Shown here in pieces: positions 42,482 to 52,182 of a DNA stretch of 64,000 nucleotides (the stretch's first letter is position 1; every line of letters starts with the position of its first letter). Source of the DNA: Leptolyngbya sp. NIES-3755 (GTDB lineage: Bacteria > Cyanobacteriota > Cyanobacteriia > Leptolyngbyales > Leptolyngbyaceae); assembly GCA_001548435.1 (NCBI GenBank), contig AP017308.1, positions 3,667,030 through 3,731,029 on the forward strand. Direction: 5' to 3'. The position numbers were made by a program, and so were the translations under genes. The notes under the pieces were generated by a model. The model had not been told where the DNA came from. It worked only from the letters and a program-made list of their open reading frames with translations, and ran no database searches.

Positions 42482-43619
42482 TGCTAAATCTCTCGATCGC
42501 ATTCACCAAAAAATCAATTTCACTCTCGGTCGTGAAGTAATGCACACAAGCCCGAACACAATTCGGATTCAAAATGACTCGCAAAAAGATACTTTGTTCT
42601 TCCAAAAATTGCACTAACTGAGTATGCTTTCCATTCTCTAGCTGAAACGAAACTAATCCAGCCTCCGGAGCCGTTTGTTTCAAACACTTCAAATCGGATA
42701 ATTCGTTTAATCGTTGCCACAAATAAGCACTCCGATCGCAGATCATCTGATACCGATCTGAATAAGGCACATGAAACTCGATCGCGCTTCTCAAGGCTGG
42801 ATACAACGGAATGGCAGAGGTCGCAATCTCATACCGCCGACCATCAGGCTGAAAGCGATCGGGGTTTCCAGTTGCATCTGTGATCACACTCCGCCAACCA
42901 ATGAAGGTCGGATATAACCTTTCTCGCGCTTCAGGACGAACATACAATCCACCCACACCCGCAGCACCGCACCACCATTTATGTCCAGTAAAGGCATAGA
43001 AATCCGCTTGTAACTCTGTCAAATTCAGCGGTAAAACGCCCACAGATTGAGCCGCATCGACCAGAACTTGAACCGATTGAGCATGGCAAATTTCAACCAT
43101 TTCTTTTAGTGGTAGAACTTGCCCTGTGTTCCAAAGAATGTGGCTCACTACAAACAAGCGAGTATTGGGTCTGAGAAATTGTTGAACGATCGCACTTGGA
43201 TCACCCGAATTCAGCGTGTCCAACAAGGGACAGATCGACACTTCCAAATCAAATCGCCGTTGAAGTTCACGAACTGCTGCAACAATTCCCTGATGTTCAC
43301 AATCGCTGATCAGAATATGATCGCCATCTTTCCAATCCATTCCCCAGAGTGCAATATTGCAACCGACAGAAACATCTTCGGTGAGCGTGATTGTATCGGC
43401 AGTGGTTCCGAGATCTTTTGCGATCGCACTTCTCGTTAGAGTTCCTTCTTCCACAATCCAAGCATTTGCCGCACTGGAAAATGGACCCAACTCTTGAAAG
43501 CGATCGTGTGCCTCGTGCAGGGCTGCGATCGCCGATCGTGGCATTGGTCCTTGTCCGCCATAGTTGAAATACGTTTTGCCTTTCAGAAATGGGAATTCGC
43601 TGCGGTGCTGTTCGAGCAT
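42477..43619 (-). CDS. Class V aminotransferase / cysteine desulfurase-like PLP enzyme
   Basis: Start set at ATG 43619 (MLEQHRSEFPFLKGKTYFNY); a longer frame starts at 43655. The 380-residue enzyme has TYFNYGGQGPMPRS, the Asp of the PLP pocket in QVLVDAAQSVGVLPL and the Schiff-base Lys in AFTGHKWWCGAAGVGGLYV. A C-terminal Cys (NCVRACVHYF) is not in the usual desulfurase active-site loop, so the true reaction may be a desulfurase, kynureninase-like or epimerase-like one. Cytoplasmic. Confidence 0.82.
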   Translation of the reverse strand: MLEQHRSEFPFLKGKTYFNYGGQGPMPRSAIAALHEAHDRFQELGPFSSAANAWIVEEGTLTRSAIAKDLGTTADTITLTEDVSVGCNIALWGMDWKDGDHILISDCEHQGIVAAVRELQRRFDLEVSICPLLDTLNSGDPSAIVQQFLRPNTRLFVVSHILWNTGQVLPLKEMVEICHAQSVQVLVDAAQSVGVLPLNLTELQADFYAFTGHKWWCGAAGVGGLYVRPEARERLYPTFIGWRSVITDATGNPDRFQPDGRRYEIATSAIPLYPALRSAIEFHVPYSDRYQMICDRSAYLWQRLNELSDLKCLKQTAPEAGLVSFQLENGKHTQLVQFLEEQSIFLRVILNPNCVRACVHYFTTESEIDFLVNAIERFSR

Positions 43620-44575
43620 AAAGAAACGCGATCGGGGGCTTCCCCAAAATAACAAAAGGGGACGACATTCGCGCCCCCTGCCGATTCGGTTTCGCTCACA
43701 CTCTAGACGGGATCTACAATCTCTTCTTCGACAGGTAGCTCACTCGGAGTCGTTGGCGGCGTGTGAGGTAGCAACCAACTTAATAAGATTGCAGTTAATC
43801 CACCCGTCGAAGTTGCAGAAGCAAAGATATTTTTAATTACGTCTGGCTTACCTGCGAATAGTTCTGGAACAAAAGCTGCTCCCAGACCCATTGCGAGAGA
43901 AACTGCGATGATGATGGTCGATCGTCGATCAAGCGGTTCTTCAGAAACAATCTTGATGCCTGCAACTGCGATCGATCCAAACATAATGGTGGTCGCTCCA
44001 CCTAAAACAGGTTGAGGAATCGCCTGGAAAATTCCACCAATAATTGGTAATAGTCCTAACAATGCCAAAATGCCTGAGATAAAGAACCCAACATAGCGGC
44101 TTCCCACTCCGGTCATCTGAATCACGCCTGTGTTTTGACTAAAGGTCGTGATCGGAAAAGTATTTAGCATTGCGGCTAGCGAAGAGTTCAAACCATCCGC
44201 CAACACACCTGCTTTAATTCGACGGAAATAAGTTGCCCCTCGAATCGGTTCTCCAGACACTGAAGAGGTCGCGGTTAAATCGCCCACGGATTCGATCGCG
44301 GTTAACGGAAACAAAATCAAGAACGGAATCAAAGCTGCGAAATCAAAGCTCATTCCATATCTGAACGGTTGCGGCAACGTCACAAGTGGTAACTGGCTCA
44401 ACGTGCTGAAATTCACCATGCCCATCAATGCCGCTGCGGTATAGCCGACCAATAATCCGACTGCGATCGCGCTCATCCGAATCATTTGATTTTTTGAGAG
44501 CGTTAGCAAGATCTTCAGGGGGTGACAACGGGCTTGAAAGGTAGCAGCGATGCCGGATAGCAGCGATAAGCTCAG

Positions 44576-44607
44576 AAAAAAAGGAGTGAAACCAATCGAT
44601 TCACTCC
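44576..44607 (-). terminator. Intrinsic terminator inside the IS4 element
   Basis: On the minus strand GGAGTGAA and TTCACTCC (44583-44607) form an 8-bp stem with a 9-base loop, followed by seven T (44582-44576). It would stop leftward transcription coming from the interrupted permease and protect the transposase gene from antisense read-through. Confidence 0.7.
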
Positions 44608-44620
44608 TACATTGTTAAAA

Positions 44621-45766
44621 ATGTTGCCTATATTCTATCAATCCTGTTTGAAATCGCAACTCTCGGCTGCTCAATTCATCACGCTCGAAATCCTTGTCGA
44701 ACTGTTGCAGCAAGAACGCAGAATTACGATTGAACGACTTGCAACGCTATTTCCCCAACCGATTCTATTTGAGAGTAGACGGCGCAATCTGCAACGATTC
44801 CTGAGTTTGCCCCAGATGACACCGGAAGCGTTATGGTTTCCCATCGCTAAGCAGTGGATTAAGCAACACATTCCGCGTGGACAAACCTTACAGATTGCAC
44901 TTGACCGAACGCAATGGGATAAACATAACCTGATGATGGTCAGTTTTATTTATCAGAACCGAGCCATCCCGTTGTATTGGATATGGCTCGATAAACAAGG
45001 ACAGAGTTCTCTCAAGGATCAACAAAAAGTGTTGCGCCCTGTATTTCAATTGTTGAAAAAACGTCGCTTTGTCTTATTAGGAGACCGAGAATTCCACAGT
45101 ATCGAACTCGCTGCTTGGTGTGTGCAGAACCGAGTCTCGTTCGTGTTTCGTTTACCGAAGAGTACGACTGTTCAACCAGAGACAGGTGCAAGCTTTTCGC
45201 GCCTTGATCACCTGCCGCAAGTTCCCGGTGCTGCCGAACAATATCTGCAAATCCAAGTGACACAAAAACGCGGGTTCGGCAGACATAATCTGGTGATTTA
45301 TCAGAAACGCGCTTATGCTCGATCCACAACGCCTGAGGTGTGGTACTTGCTCACCAATCTCACTGATGTCAATCAAGTGCTGTTTCACTACGATTTCAGG
45401 TTCTGCATCGAGCCAGGATTTAAGGACTTGAAATCCGGTGGCTACCACCTCGAAGATTGCCATGCTGATCCACGTCGATTTACCGCTCTACTCGTACTCA
45501 TGACCCTCGCCTATTCACTCGCTTCAATCCAGGGACATCGCATTCGCAAAAAACAAGTGCAGCGCTATGTCGGTCGAGTCAAAGAACCCAAACGCACTCA
45601 AAATCGCCACAGCCAATTTTGGATCGGCTTGTATGGAAGTTTATGGATTGGCAGTCTCAATTTGTGGTCAACCTTGGCGCATCAACTCATGGCACTCAAA
45701 CCCCAAAAACGCACCTTTTTCCAGCGAGGTCTGAACGCCATTTCCTTGATCCAGTCTGCTTTGTAG
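44621..45766 (+). CDS. IS4-family DDE transposase
   Basis: Start at ATG 44621; a TTG at 44612 is alternative. About 381 residues with the DDE triad: D in LQIALDRTQWDKHNLMMV, D in VLLGDREFHSIELA and E in the IS4 signature YDFRFCIEPGFKDLKSGG, which fits Y-(2)-R-(3)-E-(6)-K. No frameshift, so likely active. Confidence 0.92.
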   Translation: MLPIFYQSCLKSQLSAAQFITLEILVELLQQERRITIERLATLFPQPILFESRRRNLQRFLSLPQMTPEALWFPIAKQWIKQHIPRGQTLQIALDRTQWDKHNLMMVSFIYQNRAIPLYWIWLDKQGQSSLKDQQKVLRPVFQLLKKRRFVLLGDREFHSIELAAWCVQNRVSFVFRLPKSTTVQPETGASFSRLDHLPQVPGAAEQYLQIQVTQKRGFGRHNLVIYQKRAYARSTTPEVWYLLTNLTDVNQVLFHYDFRFCIEPGFKDLKSGGYHLEDCHADPRRFTALLVLMTLAYSLASIQGHRIRKKQVQRYVGRVKEPKRTQNRHSQFWIGLYGSLWIGSLNLWSTLAHQLMALKPQKRTFFQRGLNAISLIQSAL

Positions 45767-46430
45767 CTTCGTTGTCACCCCCTGAAAGCAAGATCACAAT
45801 CAGGAACACGCCGCCACCAAGCGCTAAGTTCTGGGTATTGGCAAACGTTTTATTTGCGATCGCGGCTCGTCCCCCTGCCATACTGATAATTCCGGTCTGG
45901 ATCAAGCTTAATCCGATCAACATCACCAATGTGCCAGACACGACCGGAGTGACTACTTTACTGAGCAAATGTAGAAAACGGCTCAAAAGCACATTCACGA
46001 ATGCCCCGAAAAAGCAGACTCCAAAAATTAGCGCCAATGCTTGCTGTGGAGTGCGTCCGCCTTGAATTGCCGTCAGTCCGACTCCCAAAATCGATCCCAA
46101 AAAAGCAAAACTCGTTCCTTGCAAACTGAGCAATCCTGACCCGATCGGACCAAACGTTTTGCACTGAATGAAAGTACAAACACCCGATGCAAACAGCGAC
46201 ATACTAATGAGATAGCTTGTGTCTGCGGGCGGAAGTCCCAAATTCGTGCAAATGATTAGCGGTGGAGTGACAATTCCGACAAACGAAGCTAAAACGTGCT
46301 GAATTGCGACGAAAATCGTTTCGGTTAGGGGCGGGCGATCGTGCAGTCCATAAATCAGTTCGGATGGACGCGGCACATGATCTTCGTCCATGAGTCTTTC
46401 GAGTTCGGAGGCTTGGTTTTGCTGAACCAT

Positions 46431-46761
46431 CTTCGTTACAACCTTGTATCTTTACAGTTAGCGGGTCGGACCAGAGAAGGCATCATCGTCAAGGTTTGAG
46501 CAACAATTCGCAGACAGGCTCAGTAGTTCTTCATCATAAAGAGATAAAATGAGACAATCGTATGCTGTATACATTTAATTGCGAGATAACAATTAAAACT
46601 GTGACTTAATTTACATTTAGGCTTCTATTTATTTCGGCTTGTTACAATGACAAAAATCCAGTTCAAGCTCTTTAAAGAAGCGTAATTTTCGATTTAGAAT
46701 TGGACAGCATCGATACTCGAATGAACGTCGCAGTCCGCCTAATTTTTGTTAAGTTGTAGGC
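46431..46761. other. AT-rich divergent promoter region
   Basis: 331 bp between the divergent permease and nuclease genes. No gene, repeat or strong hairpin was found. It presumably holds both promoters; none could be fixed with confidence. Confidence 0.4.
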
Positions 46762-48252
46762 ATGATAATTACTGCTGATCTGCTGCTGAACTATCAACGC
46801 TGTAGCCGTCGAGCTTTTCTCGATCGATACGGGGATGCCCAACAAAAAGATCCCCCAAACGATTACCTGTTAAAGCTGATACAAGATAGCGCAGAAAATC
46901 GGCGGCAAGTCCTAGCAGATCAAGAACACAGAGCACCCTCGTATCGATCAGGCGATTGGCAGAAAGGCGCAGATGAAACTTTGGACTTAATGCGATCAGG
47001 AATCGATCGCATCTATCAGCCTGTTTTAATCACTGAAGAAAATGGTGTCAAGCTCGTTGCGAATCCGGATTTATTAGTAAAACAGCCAGGTCAATCGCTG
47101 TTTGGTGATTGGATCTATGTTCCTTACGACATCAAACTGAGTAAGCGCCCAAAACAGGAATATCAAATCATCGTGGCTTACTTTGCCAAAGTGTTAGCAG
47201 CAGTACAAGGAGCTTGGGCAGAAGAAGCCTGGTTAATTTTGAAAGAACGAGGTGAATTTGCTGTGGATTTATGGGAAACCATTCCACGCATGGAAACAAT
47301 TCTTTCGACTTGCATTGACACGCTCAAACATCAACAAGAACCAGAGGTATTTATCTCTCGGAGTCGCTGTAGTCTGTGTCATTGGTTCAGTCATTGTTAT
47401 GCGATCGCGAAATCCGAAAATCATCTTTCTCTACTTCCCGGTGTGACGCAATCTCGCTACGTTCAACTGCAAGCACTGGATCTTACAACCTTAGAAGCTT
47501 TAGCCGAAACGCCTCCCACTCGACTCGAACCGCTTCCCGGATTTGGTAGTGAAACCGCTCACAAGATTGTTAGACAAGCACGATCGACATTGCAAAACGC
47601 GGCGCTTTTGGGGGAAAGTCTCGCAGCGCATACGATGGGGAAACGACCGTTCCGAATGCCTGAAATTCCGACTGCCGCGATCGAGCTTTATTTCGACATC
47701 GAAGCGGAACCGAGTTTGAATCTGGTTTATCTCCATGGAATATTGGTGGTCGATCGAATAAATCAAACCGAAACGTTTCATCCCTTACTGGCAGAAACAC
47801 CTGAAGAAGAATCGATAGTATGGCAAAAATTGATTGACTTATTGTGGGCGTATCCGACTGCGCCCATTTTTCATTTTTGCCCGTATGAATTGCAGACGGT
47901 TGAACGTCTTGGAAAGTTATTTGAAACGCCTGATGAATTAGTCAAACCGTTGTTATCGCGATTCATCGATTTGCATGATTGTGTGACTCAAACTGTTACG
48001 TTGCCTGTTGAAAGTTACGCACTGAAACATATTGCTCGTTGGGTTGGTTTTGATTGGCGAGATTCGAGTGCCAATGGAGCGCAATCGATTTATTGGTACG
48101 CGCAATGGTTAGCAACAGGCGATCGCAGTTATTTAGACTCGATCGTGACCTACAACGAGGATGATTGTCGGGCGACCTATCAAGTGAAAGAATGGCTGGT
48201 AAACTTCTTAGATCAAGCAATCGTACAAAATGAGTTAGGGTACGCGGTGTAA
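46762..48252 (+). CDS. TM0106-family RecB-like nuclease
   Basis: The 496-residue protein opens ITADLLLNYQRCSRRAFLDR, has a PD-(D/E)XK core (VKLVANPDLLVKQ ... YVPYDIKLSKRPKQEYQI) and a Cys cluster CSLCHWFSHC that, with the N-terminal Cys, could hold an Fe-S centre as in Cas4/AddB relatives. The C-terminal part (IELYFDIEAEPSLNLVYLHG, TYNEDDCRATYQVKEWL) is an RNase H-like 3'-5' exonuclease fold. Role probably in DNA repair or RNA processing. Its stop overlaps the start of the MOSC gene (TAATG). Confidence 0.82.
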   Translation: MIITADLLLNYQRCSRRAFLDRYGDAQQKDPPNDYLLKLIQDSAENRRQVLADQEHRAPSYRSGDWQKGADETLDLMRSGIDRIYQPVLITEENGVKLVANPDLLVKQPGQSLFGDWIYVPYDIKLSKRPKQEYQIIVAYFAKVLAAVQGAWAEEAWLILKERGEFAVDLWETIPRMETILSTCIDTLKHQQEPEVFISRSRCSLCHWFSHCYAIAKSENHLSLLPGVTQSRYVQLQALDLTTLEALAETPPTRLEPLPGFGSETAHKIVRQARSTLQNAALLGESLAAHTMGKRPFRMPEIPTAAIELYFDIEAEPSLNLVYLHGILVVDRINQTETFHPLLAETPEEESIVWQKLIDLLWAYPTAPIFHFCPYELQTVERLGKLFETPDELVKPLLSRFIDLHDCVTQTVTLPVESYALKHIARWVGFDWRDSSANGAQSIYWYAQWLATGDRSYLDSIVTYNEDDCRATYQVKEWLVNFLDQAIVQNELGYAV

Positions 48253-49037
48253 TGGCAAAACTCGATCGCATTCTGATTTACCCGATCAAATCCCTGGATG
48301 GCATCTCGGTGAGTCAAGCAAAAATTCTTCCGGGTGGAGCGCTGGAACACGATCGAGAATTTTGCATGGTTGATGAAAACGGAACTTGGGTGAATGGCAA
48401 GCGATCGGCAAGAGTTCATCAAATTCGATCGCAGTTTGATCTAAAGACGCGAATTGTAACGCTCTCGGTTCAGAACGATCGTCCTGTAAGGTTTCATCTC
48501 GATCATGGTCGTAGCGGAATCGAAGGCTGGCTAAGTAATTTCTTTGGATTTCGAGTGTTTTTGAAGCAAGATCTGATGACTGGATTTCCAGACGATCCGG
48601 TTTCTCCAGGACCTACATTAGTGAGTGTTGCAACGTTAGAAAAAGCAGCTTCTTGGTTTGAGGAAATGACTGCGGAAAGTCTGCGATCGCGTCTTCGCAC
48701 GAATCTAGAACTCTCAGAAGTTCCTGCCTATTGGGAAGAGCAACTTTATTCAGCAGATGGAAGTGCGATCGAGTTTCAAATCGGGGACGTTCAGATTCAA
48801 GGGATTAATCCTTGTGCCCGATGTGTCGTTCCAACTCGTGACGCGGTTTCGGGCGATCGATATCCTCAGTTTCAAAAAGTTTTCACGACTCAGCGCAAAC
48901 AAGAATTACCGGATTGGGCAGCAAAAGAGCGATTCGATCACTACTACCGCATGGCAGTCAACACTCGAATCGCTCCTTCTGAAACTGGAAAAGTTTTAAA
49001 GGTTGGGGATGTTCTAACGCGGAGCGGGACGAGTTGA
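48252..49037 (+). CDS. MOSC-domain protein (YcbX-like)
   Basis: The 261-residue protein has a MOSC N-terminal beta-barrel (LDRILIYPIKSLDGISV, LEHDREFCMVDENGTWVNGK) and a MOSC domain with INPCARCVVPTRDAVSGD, where Cys may ligate the molybdenum cofactor. Related proteins reduce N-hydroxylated bases using Moco. Translationally coupled to the upstream nuclease gene; its 3' end overlaps the convergent gene by 24 bp. Confidence 0.85.
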   Translation: MAKLDRILIYPIKSLDGISVSQAKILPGGALEHDREFCMVDENGTWVNGKRSARVHQIRSQFDLKTRIVTLSVQNDRPVRFHLDHGRSGIEGWLSNFFGFRVFLKQDLMTGFPDDPVSPGPTLVSVATLEKAASWFEEMTAESLRSRLRTNLELSEVPAYWEEQLYSADGSAIEFQIGDVQIQGINPCARCVVPTRDAVSGDRYPQFQKVFTTQRKQELPDWAAKERFDHYYRMAVNTRIAPSETGKVLKVGDVLTRSGTS

Positions 49038-49832
49038 ACCGCCACCCACGACATTCAATCGCTGAGTCACCATCGTCATTCCACCATGTCGAACCAGAAC
49101 CGCAGACACCCACTGAGATCCAGCAGTACTCGGAGCTTTGCCCACTTTGAACAATCCACCAGAGTTCAACACATCTAAATCAGCAGTCGCAGGCTTGAGA
49201 TACCCAGTAGAATTCACAGGCTCTTGAACCACTGCACCGAGTAAAAGATCATTCTCAAGCGGTTCCTGCACGATCGCATCAAAACTAAATTCCTGTCCAG
49301 GTCTCACTTGTTCCGGTAGATTCACTTTCACCGAAGGCGGCTTTTCTCCGGTTGTAATCAGGTTTCTCTCAGACAGAATCTCTTGCCGCACGATCGCTCG
49401 ATTTTGGAACTGTTGACGCGATCGCAAAGTGGCATCTAATCTCACTTGCTGTCCATCTCTTGTCTGAGTTCCGGTAATCCGCGTGACCGTCACTGCTTGG
49501 AATCCATTCTGGCTCGGCTCCCAAGATTGCAATTCCGTCTTATAAGTGAGCGTTGGATACTGTTTCCAAAGTTGCGACAAAGATTGCTCTAAAGTCTGCC
49601 GATTCAGCCCATCCGAGTGCGTGAAATTCGGACTATAGAACTTAAGCACTTCTTGAATATTTCTGCGGTTCGCGGCGGCATCGATTTGAGCGATCGCATT
49701 CTTCAATTCTGCCGGAGCGGTTTCTGGAGTGGCGGCAGTAACGCGATGAACTGAACCGGATACGATCGCCAAACTCAAACCAATCAGAAACAAAATTTGC
49801 AGCGGGGCAGTCAATTTCAAGCGCATAAACAC
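49014..49832 (-). CDS. Exported NTF2-like protein, unknown function
   Basis: The 272-residue protein begins with a signal peptide (LQILFLIGLSLAIVSGSVHRVTAA). An NTF2/SnoaL-like domain follows (IAQIDAAANRRNIQEVLKFY, LEQSLSQLWKQYPTLTYKTE, AVTVTRITGTQTRDG), then a beta-rich C-terminal domain (VNLPEQVRPGQEFSFDAIVQ). NTF2-like domains bind small ligands; nothing more specific is visible. ATG 49826 (MRLKLT) is a possible alternative start. Confidence 0.7.
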   Translation of the reverse strand: MFMRLKLTAPLQILFLIGLSLAIVSGSVHRVTAATPETAPAELKNAIAQIDAAANRRNIQEVLKFYSPNFTHSDGLNRQTLEQSLSQLWKQYPTLTYKTELQSWEPSQNGFQAVTVTRITGTQTRDGQQVRLDATLRSRQQFQNRAIVRQEILSERNLITTGEKPPSVKVNLPEQVRPGQEFSFDAIVQEPLENDLLLGAVVQEPVNSTGYLKPATADLDVLNSGGLFKVGKAPSTAGSQWVSAVLVRHGGMTMVTQRLNVVGGGSTRPAPR

Positions 49833-49963
49833 TCACCGAACAACAAGCTTCTAATCACTATACACGCGAATTTCAAGCAAGCCGAACAATCATCTGCATT
49901 AAGGCGCTATTTTTGTACGATCGCACGTTCTATACTTAAGCGTTATTCTCTCTAGGTCACGCT

Positions 49964-50254
49964 ATGCTTACTCCTGCTCAATCCTCGCAACTTCAACAGT
50001 GTCTAGAACTGGCACGTGAGATCAATCAGCATCAAGAAGCGATCGCACAATTCACTCAATTAAGAGACTCGATCGTTCAAGATGAATCGGCAAAATCATT
50101 GATTGATGGGATTTGGGCGGAAGTTTTAGCGGCTCGTCGATCGTCTGCGTTTTGGCAACAAATGAGCGATGTTGAAAAAGATGTCTCAGAACGCCTCGCG
50201 CAAAATCACGTTCAACTTCAGCAAAACTATCTCCGTCTGATGCAAGAAATGTGA
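49964..50254 (+). CDS. Small conserved helical protein
   Basis: A 96-residue, all-helical, Gln-rich protein (SSQLQQCLELAREINQHQEA, SLIDGIWAEVLAARRSSAFW, VSERLAQNHVQLQQNYLRLM). It resembles small cyanobacterial proteins of unknown function, but I cannot name a family. Stands alone upstream of psbA. Confidence 0.6.
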   Translation: MLTPAQSSQLQQCLELAREINQHQEAIAQFTQLRDSIVQDESAKSLIDGIWAEVLAARRSSAFWQQMSDVEKDVSERLAQNHVQLQQNYLRLMQEM

Positions 50255-50800
50255 AAGTAAATCGACCTCACTCTATTGGCAGATCGAAATGCACTAAATT
50301 TGGCTAAATCTGCTGCAACAACTGAACGCAATTCCAGCTTAATCGGCTGAACAATTCACTTCTGGGGGTCAGGTAACTTGCTTGACCTTTTTTATGTTGC
50401 CTAGTTCTACGAACTTTTCTAACCATCTATCTCGCTTAAGAAATCTCTTTGAAAGAACTTAATAATTCGTTCAAGTTTATGTGACTGATATTTCATGAAG
50501 TAATGTAAGTCTAGTTTGTGAAGAAACTTATCGAAACCTTTGAACGAATTCTAAAACGCCGGAGTTCTCGTTGATTAAACCGTTAGATTTACATTACTTA
50601 ATTAGTTGAGAATGCGATCGTATTTCAACTACAAATTTCTACAAAGAAATGTTGTGAATTTGTGAAGTATACAAACACAAAATTTCATAATTAGACCCTA
50701 GAAAAATAAAGATAGATGTCCATAAGATGAGGGCAGGTAAATAACGGATTCCGAAGTTTACCCACTCTTATTCCTTGTACATTCAGTAATCATCAAAACC
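50255..50800. other. Long AT-rich psbA upstream region
   Basis: 546 bp with no gene. psbA genes usually have light-responsive promoters and a short untranslated leader; the leader here (ATTCAGTAATCATCAAAACC before ATG) lacks a strong Shine-Dalgarno sequence, as is usual for psbA. A TTGTGA...TATACA pair near 50650-50675 is seen, but its spacing is not ideal. Confidence 0.45.
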
Positions 50801-51883
50801 ATGACCACAACCTTACAACGCCGCGAAAGTGGCAATGTGTGGGAGCGTTTCTGTAACTGGGTCACTTCAACCGATAACCGGGTCTATGTAGGCTGGTTTG
50901 GCGTGTTGATGATCCCCACGTTGCTCTCCGCAACCATCTGCTACATTATCGCTTTCATCGCTGCTCCTCCTGTAGACATCGATGGCATTCGTGAACCTGT
51001 TGCAGGTTCCTTGCTGTTCGGCAACAACATCATCTCCGGTGCAGTTGTGCCTTCTTCTAATGCGATCGGCTTACACTTCTACCCGATCTGGGAAGCTGCT
51101 TCCTTAGATGAGTGGTTGTACAACGGCGGTCCGTACCAACTCGTCGTCTTCCACTTCTTGATCGGCGTATTCGCTTACCTCGGTCGTCAGTGGGAACTTT
51201 CCTACCGCTTGGGAATGCGTCCTTGGATCTGCGTTGCTTACAGCGCTCCGGTGTCTGCTGCAACTGCTGTGTTCTTGATCTACCCGATCGGACAAGGATC
51301 GTTCTCGGATGGGATGCCTTTGGGAATCTCTGGAACCTTCAACTTCATGATCGTGTTCCAAGCCGAGCACAACATCTTGATGCACCCGTTCCACATGCTT
51401 GGTGTAGCCGGTGTATTCGGTGGATCGCTCTTTAGTGCAATGCACGGTTCATTGGTCACTTCCTCGTTGGTCCGTGAGACTACCGAATCTGAGTCGCAGA
51501 ACTACGGCTACAAATTCGGACAAGAAGAAGAGACCTACAACATCGTTGCAGCACACGGCTATTTCGGTCGGTTGATCTTCCAATACGCATCGTTCAACAA
51601 CTCTCGCGCCCTGCACTTCTTCTTGGGAGCATGGCCCGTCGTTTGTATCTGGTTCACCGCATTGGGTGTGTCCACGATGGCGTTCAACTTGAACGGATTC
51701 AACTTCAACCAGTCGATCCTGGATTCTCAAGGTCGCGTGGTGAATACCTGGTCTGACATGATCAACCGTGCGAACCTGGGGATGGAAGTGATGCACGAGC
51801 GCAACGCTCACAACTTCCCGCTCGACTTGGCGGTAGGTGATCAAACACCTGTTGCAGTTCAAGCTCCTAGCATCAACGGCTAG
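50801..51883 (+). CDS. psbA: Photosystem II D1 reaction-centre protein
   Basis: The 360-residue sequence is a complete D1. It has the five membrane helices, His-ligand regions ([40 protein letters not shown]), the QB pocket ([20 protein letters not shown]) and C-terminal manganese-cluster ligands ending at Ala344 (NFPLDLA), after which CtpA removes 16 residues. Residue 130 is Gln (GRQWELS), the low-light D1:1 type rather than the high-light Glu130 form. The only psbA copy in the window; cyanobacteria usually carry several. Confidence 0.98.
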   Translation: MTTTLQRRESGNVWERFCNWVTSTDNRVYVGWFGVLMIPTLLSATICYIIAFIAAPPVDIDGIREPVAGSLLFGNNIISGAVVPSSNAIGLHFYPIWEAASLDEWLYNGGPYQLVVFHFLIGVFAYLGRQWELSYRLGMRPWICVAYSAPVSAATAVFLIYPIGQGSFSDGMPLGISGTFNFMIVFQAEHNILMHPFHMLGVAGVFGGSLFSAMHGSLVTSSLVRETTESESQNYGYKFGQEEETYNIVAAHGYFGRLIFQYASFNNSRALHFFLGAWPVVCIWFTALGVSTMAFNLNGFNFNQSILDSQGRVVNTWSDMINRANLGMEVMHERNAHNFPLDLAVGDQTPVAVQAPSING

Positions 51884-51946
51884 TTAAAAAAGTGCGGGGG
51901 TTACTCCTGAAGCAACGCCCCACACTATAACCCTTGATTGAAAGAG

Positions 51947-51980
51947 ATCCCTCGGCTTTGGTCGGGGGATTTCTGCTTTT
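51947..51980 (+). terminator. Intrinsic terminator of psbA
   Basis: ATCCCTCGGC (51947-51956) and GTCGGGGGAT (51961-51970) form a 10-bp stem with two G-U pairs and a TTTG loop, followed by TTCTGCTTTT. It lies 63 bases after the psbA stop. Confidence 0.8.
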
Positions 51981-52182
51981 ATCTAGAGTACACTTAACAA
52001 AACTTATTATCCAGTTAGCTTTGAACAAATTGGGTGTAAAAGATCGGGTAACTCTACCCTTTGATTCGGATAACTTTTCCCGATCGAACACTTCACAATC
52101 AGCAATAATAGATTCATAATCATTAAATTTCGCTCCCGTTCCTTTTTAAAAATCGCCACGATCGCGCTATTAGGAGTTCATT

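Larger units (their letters stand above)
44514..45786 (+). mobile_element. IS4-family insertion sequence
   Basis: A 1273-bp element with 17-bp perfect inverted ends TTCAGGGGGTGACAACG and flanking 9-bp direct repeats AGCAAGATC (44505-44513 and 45787-45795). It carries one transposase gene on the plus strand, opposite to the permease gene it splits, and an internal terminator at its left side. Confidence 0.93.
43703..46430 (-). pseudogene. NCS2-family nucleobase permease interrupted by an IS4 element
   Basis: N-terminal part 46430 to 45787 and C-terminal part 44513 to 43703 join in frame after removal of the IS and one AGCAAGATC copy, giving 1446 bp, 481 residues, the normal length for the family. 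Evidence: VAIQHVLASFVGIVTPPLI, LQGTSFAFLGSI and the NCS2 signature FSQNTGVIQMTGVGSR (Q-N-x-G-x4-T-G) plus about 12-14 membrane segments. These carriers import uracil, xanthine or other purines with H+ or Na+. Both halves are free of further damage, so the inactivation is recent. Confidence 0.9.

Noticed and set aside
51104-51862. Antisense frames within psbA
   Set aside because: Explained by the strong codon bias of psbA on the opposite strand; products are Arg/His-rich and implausible.
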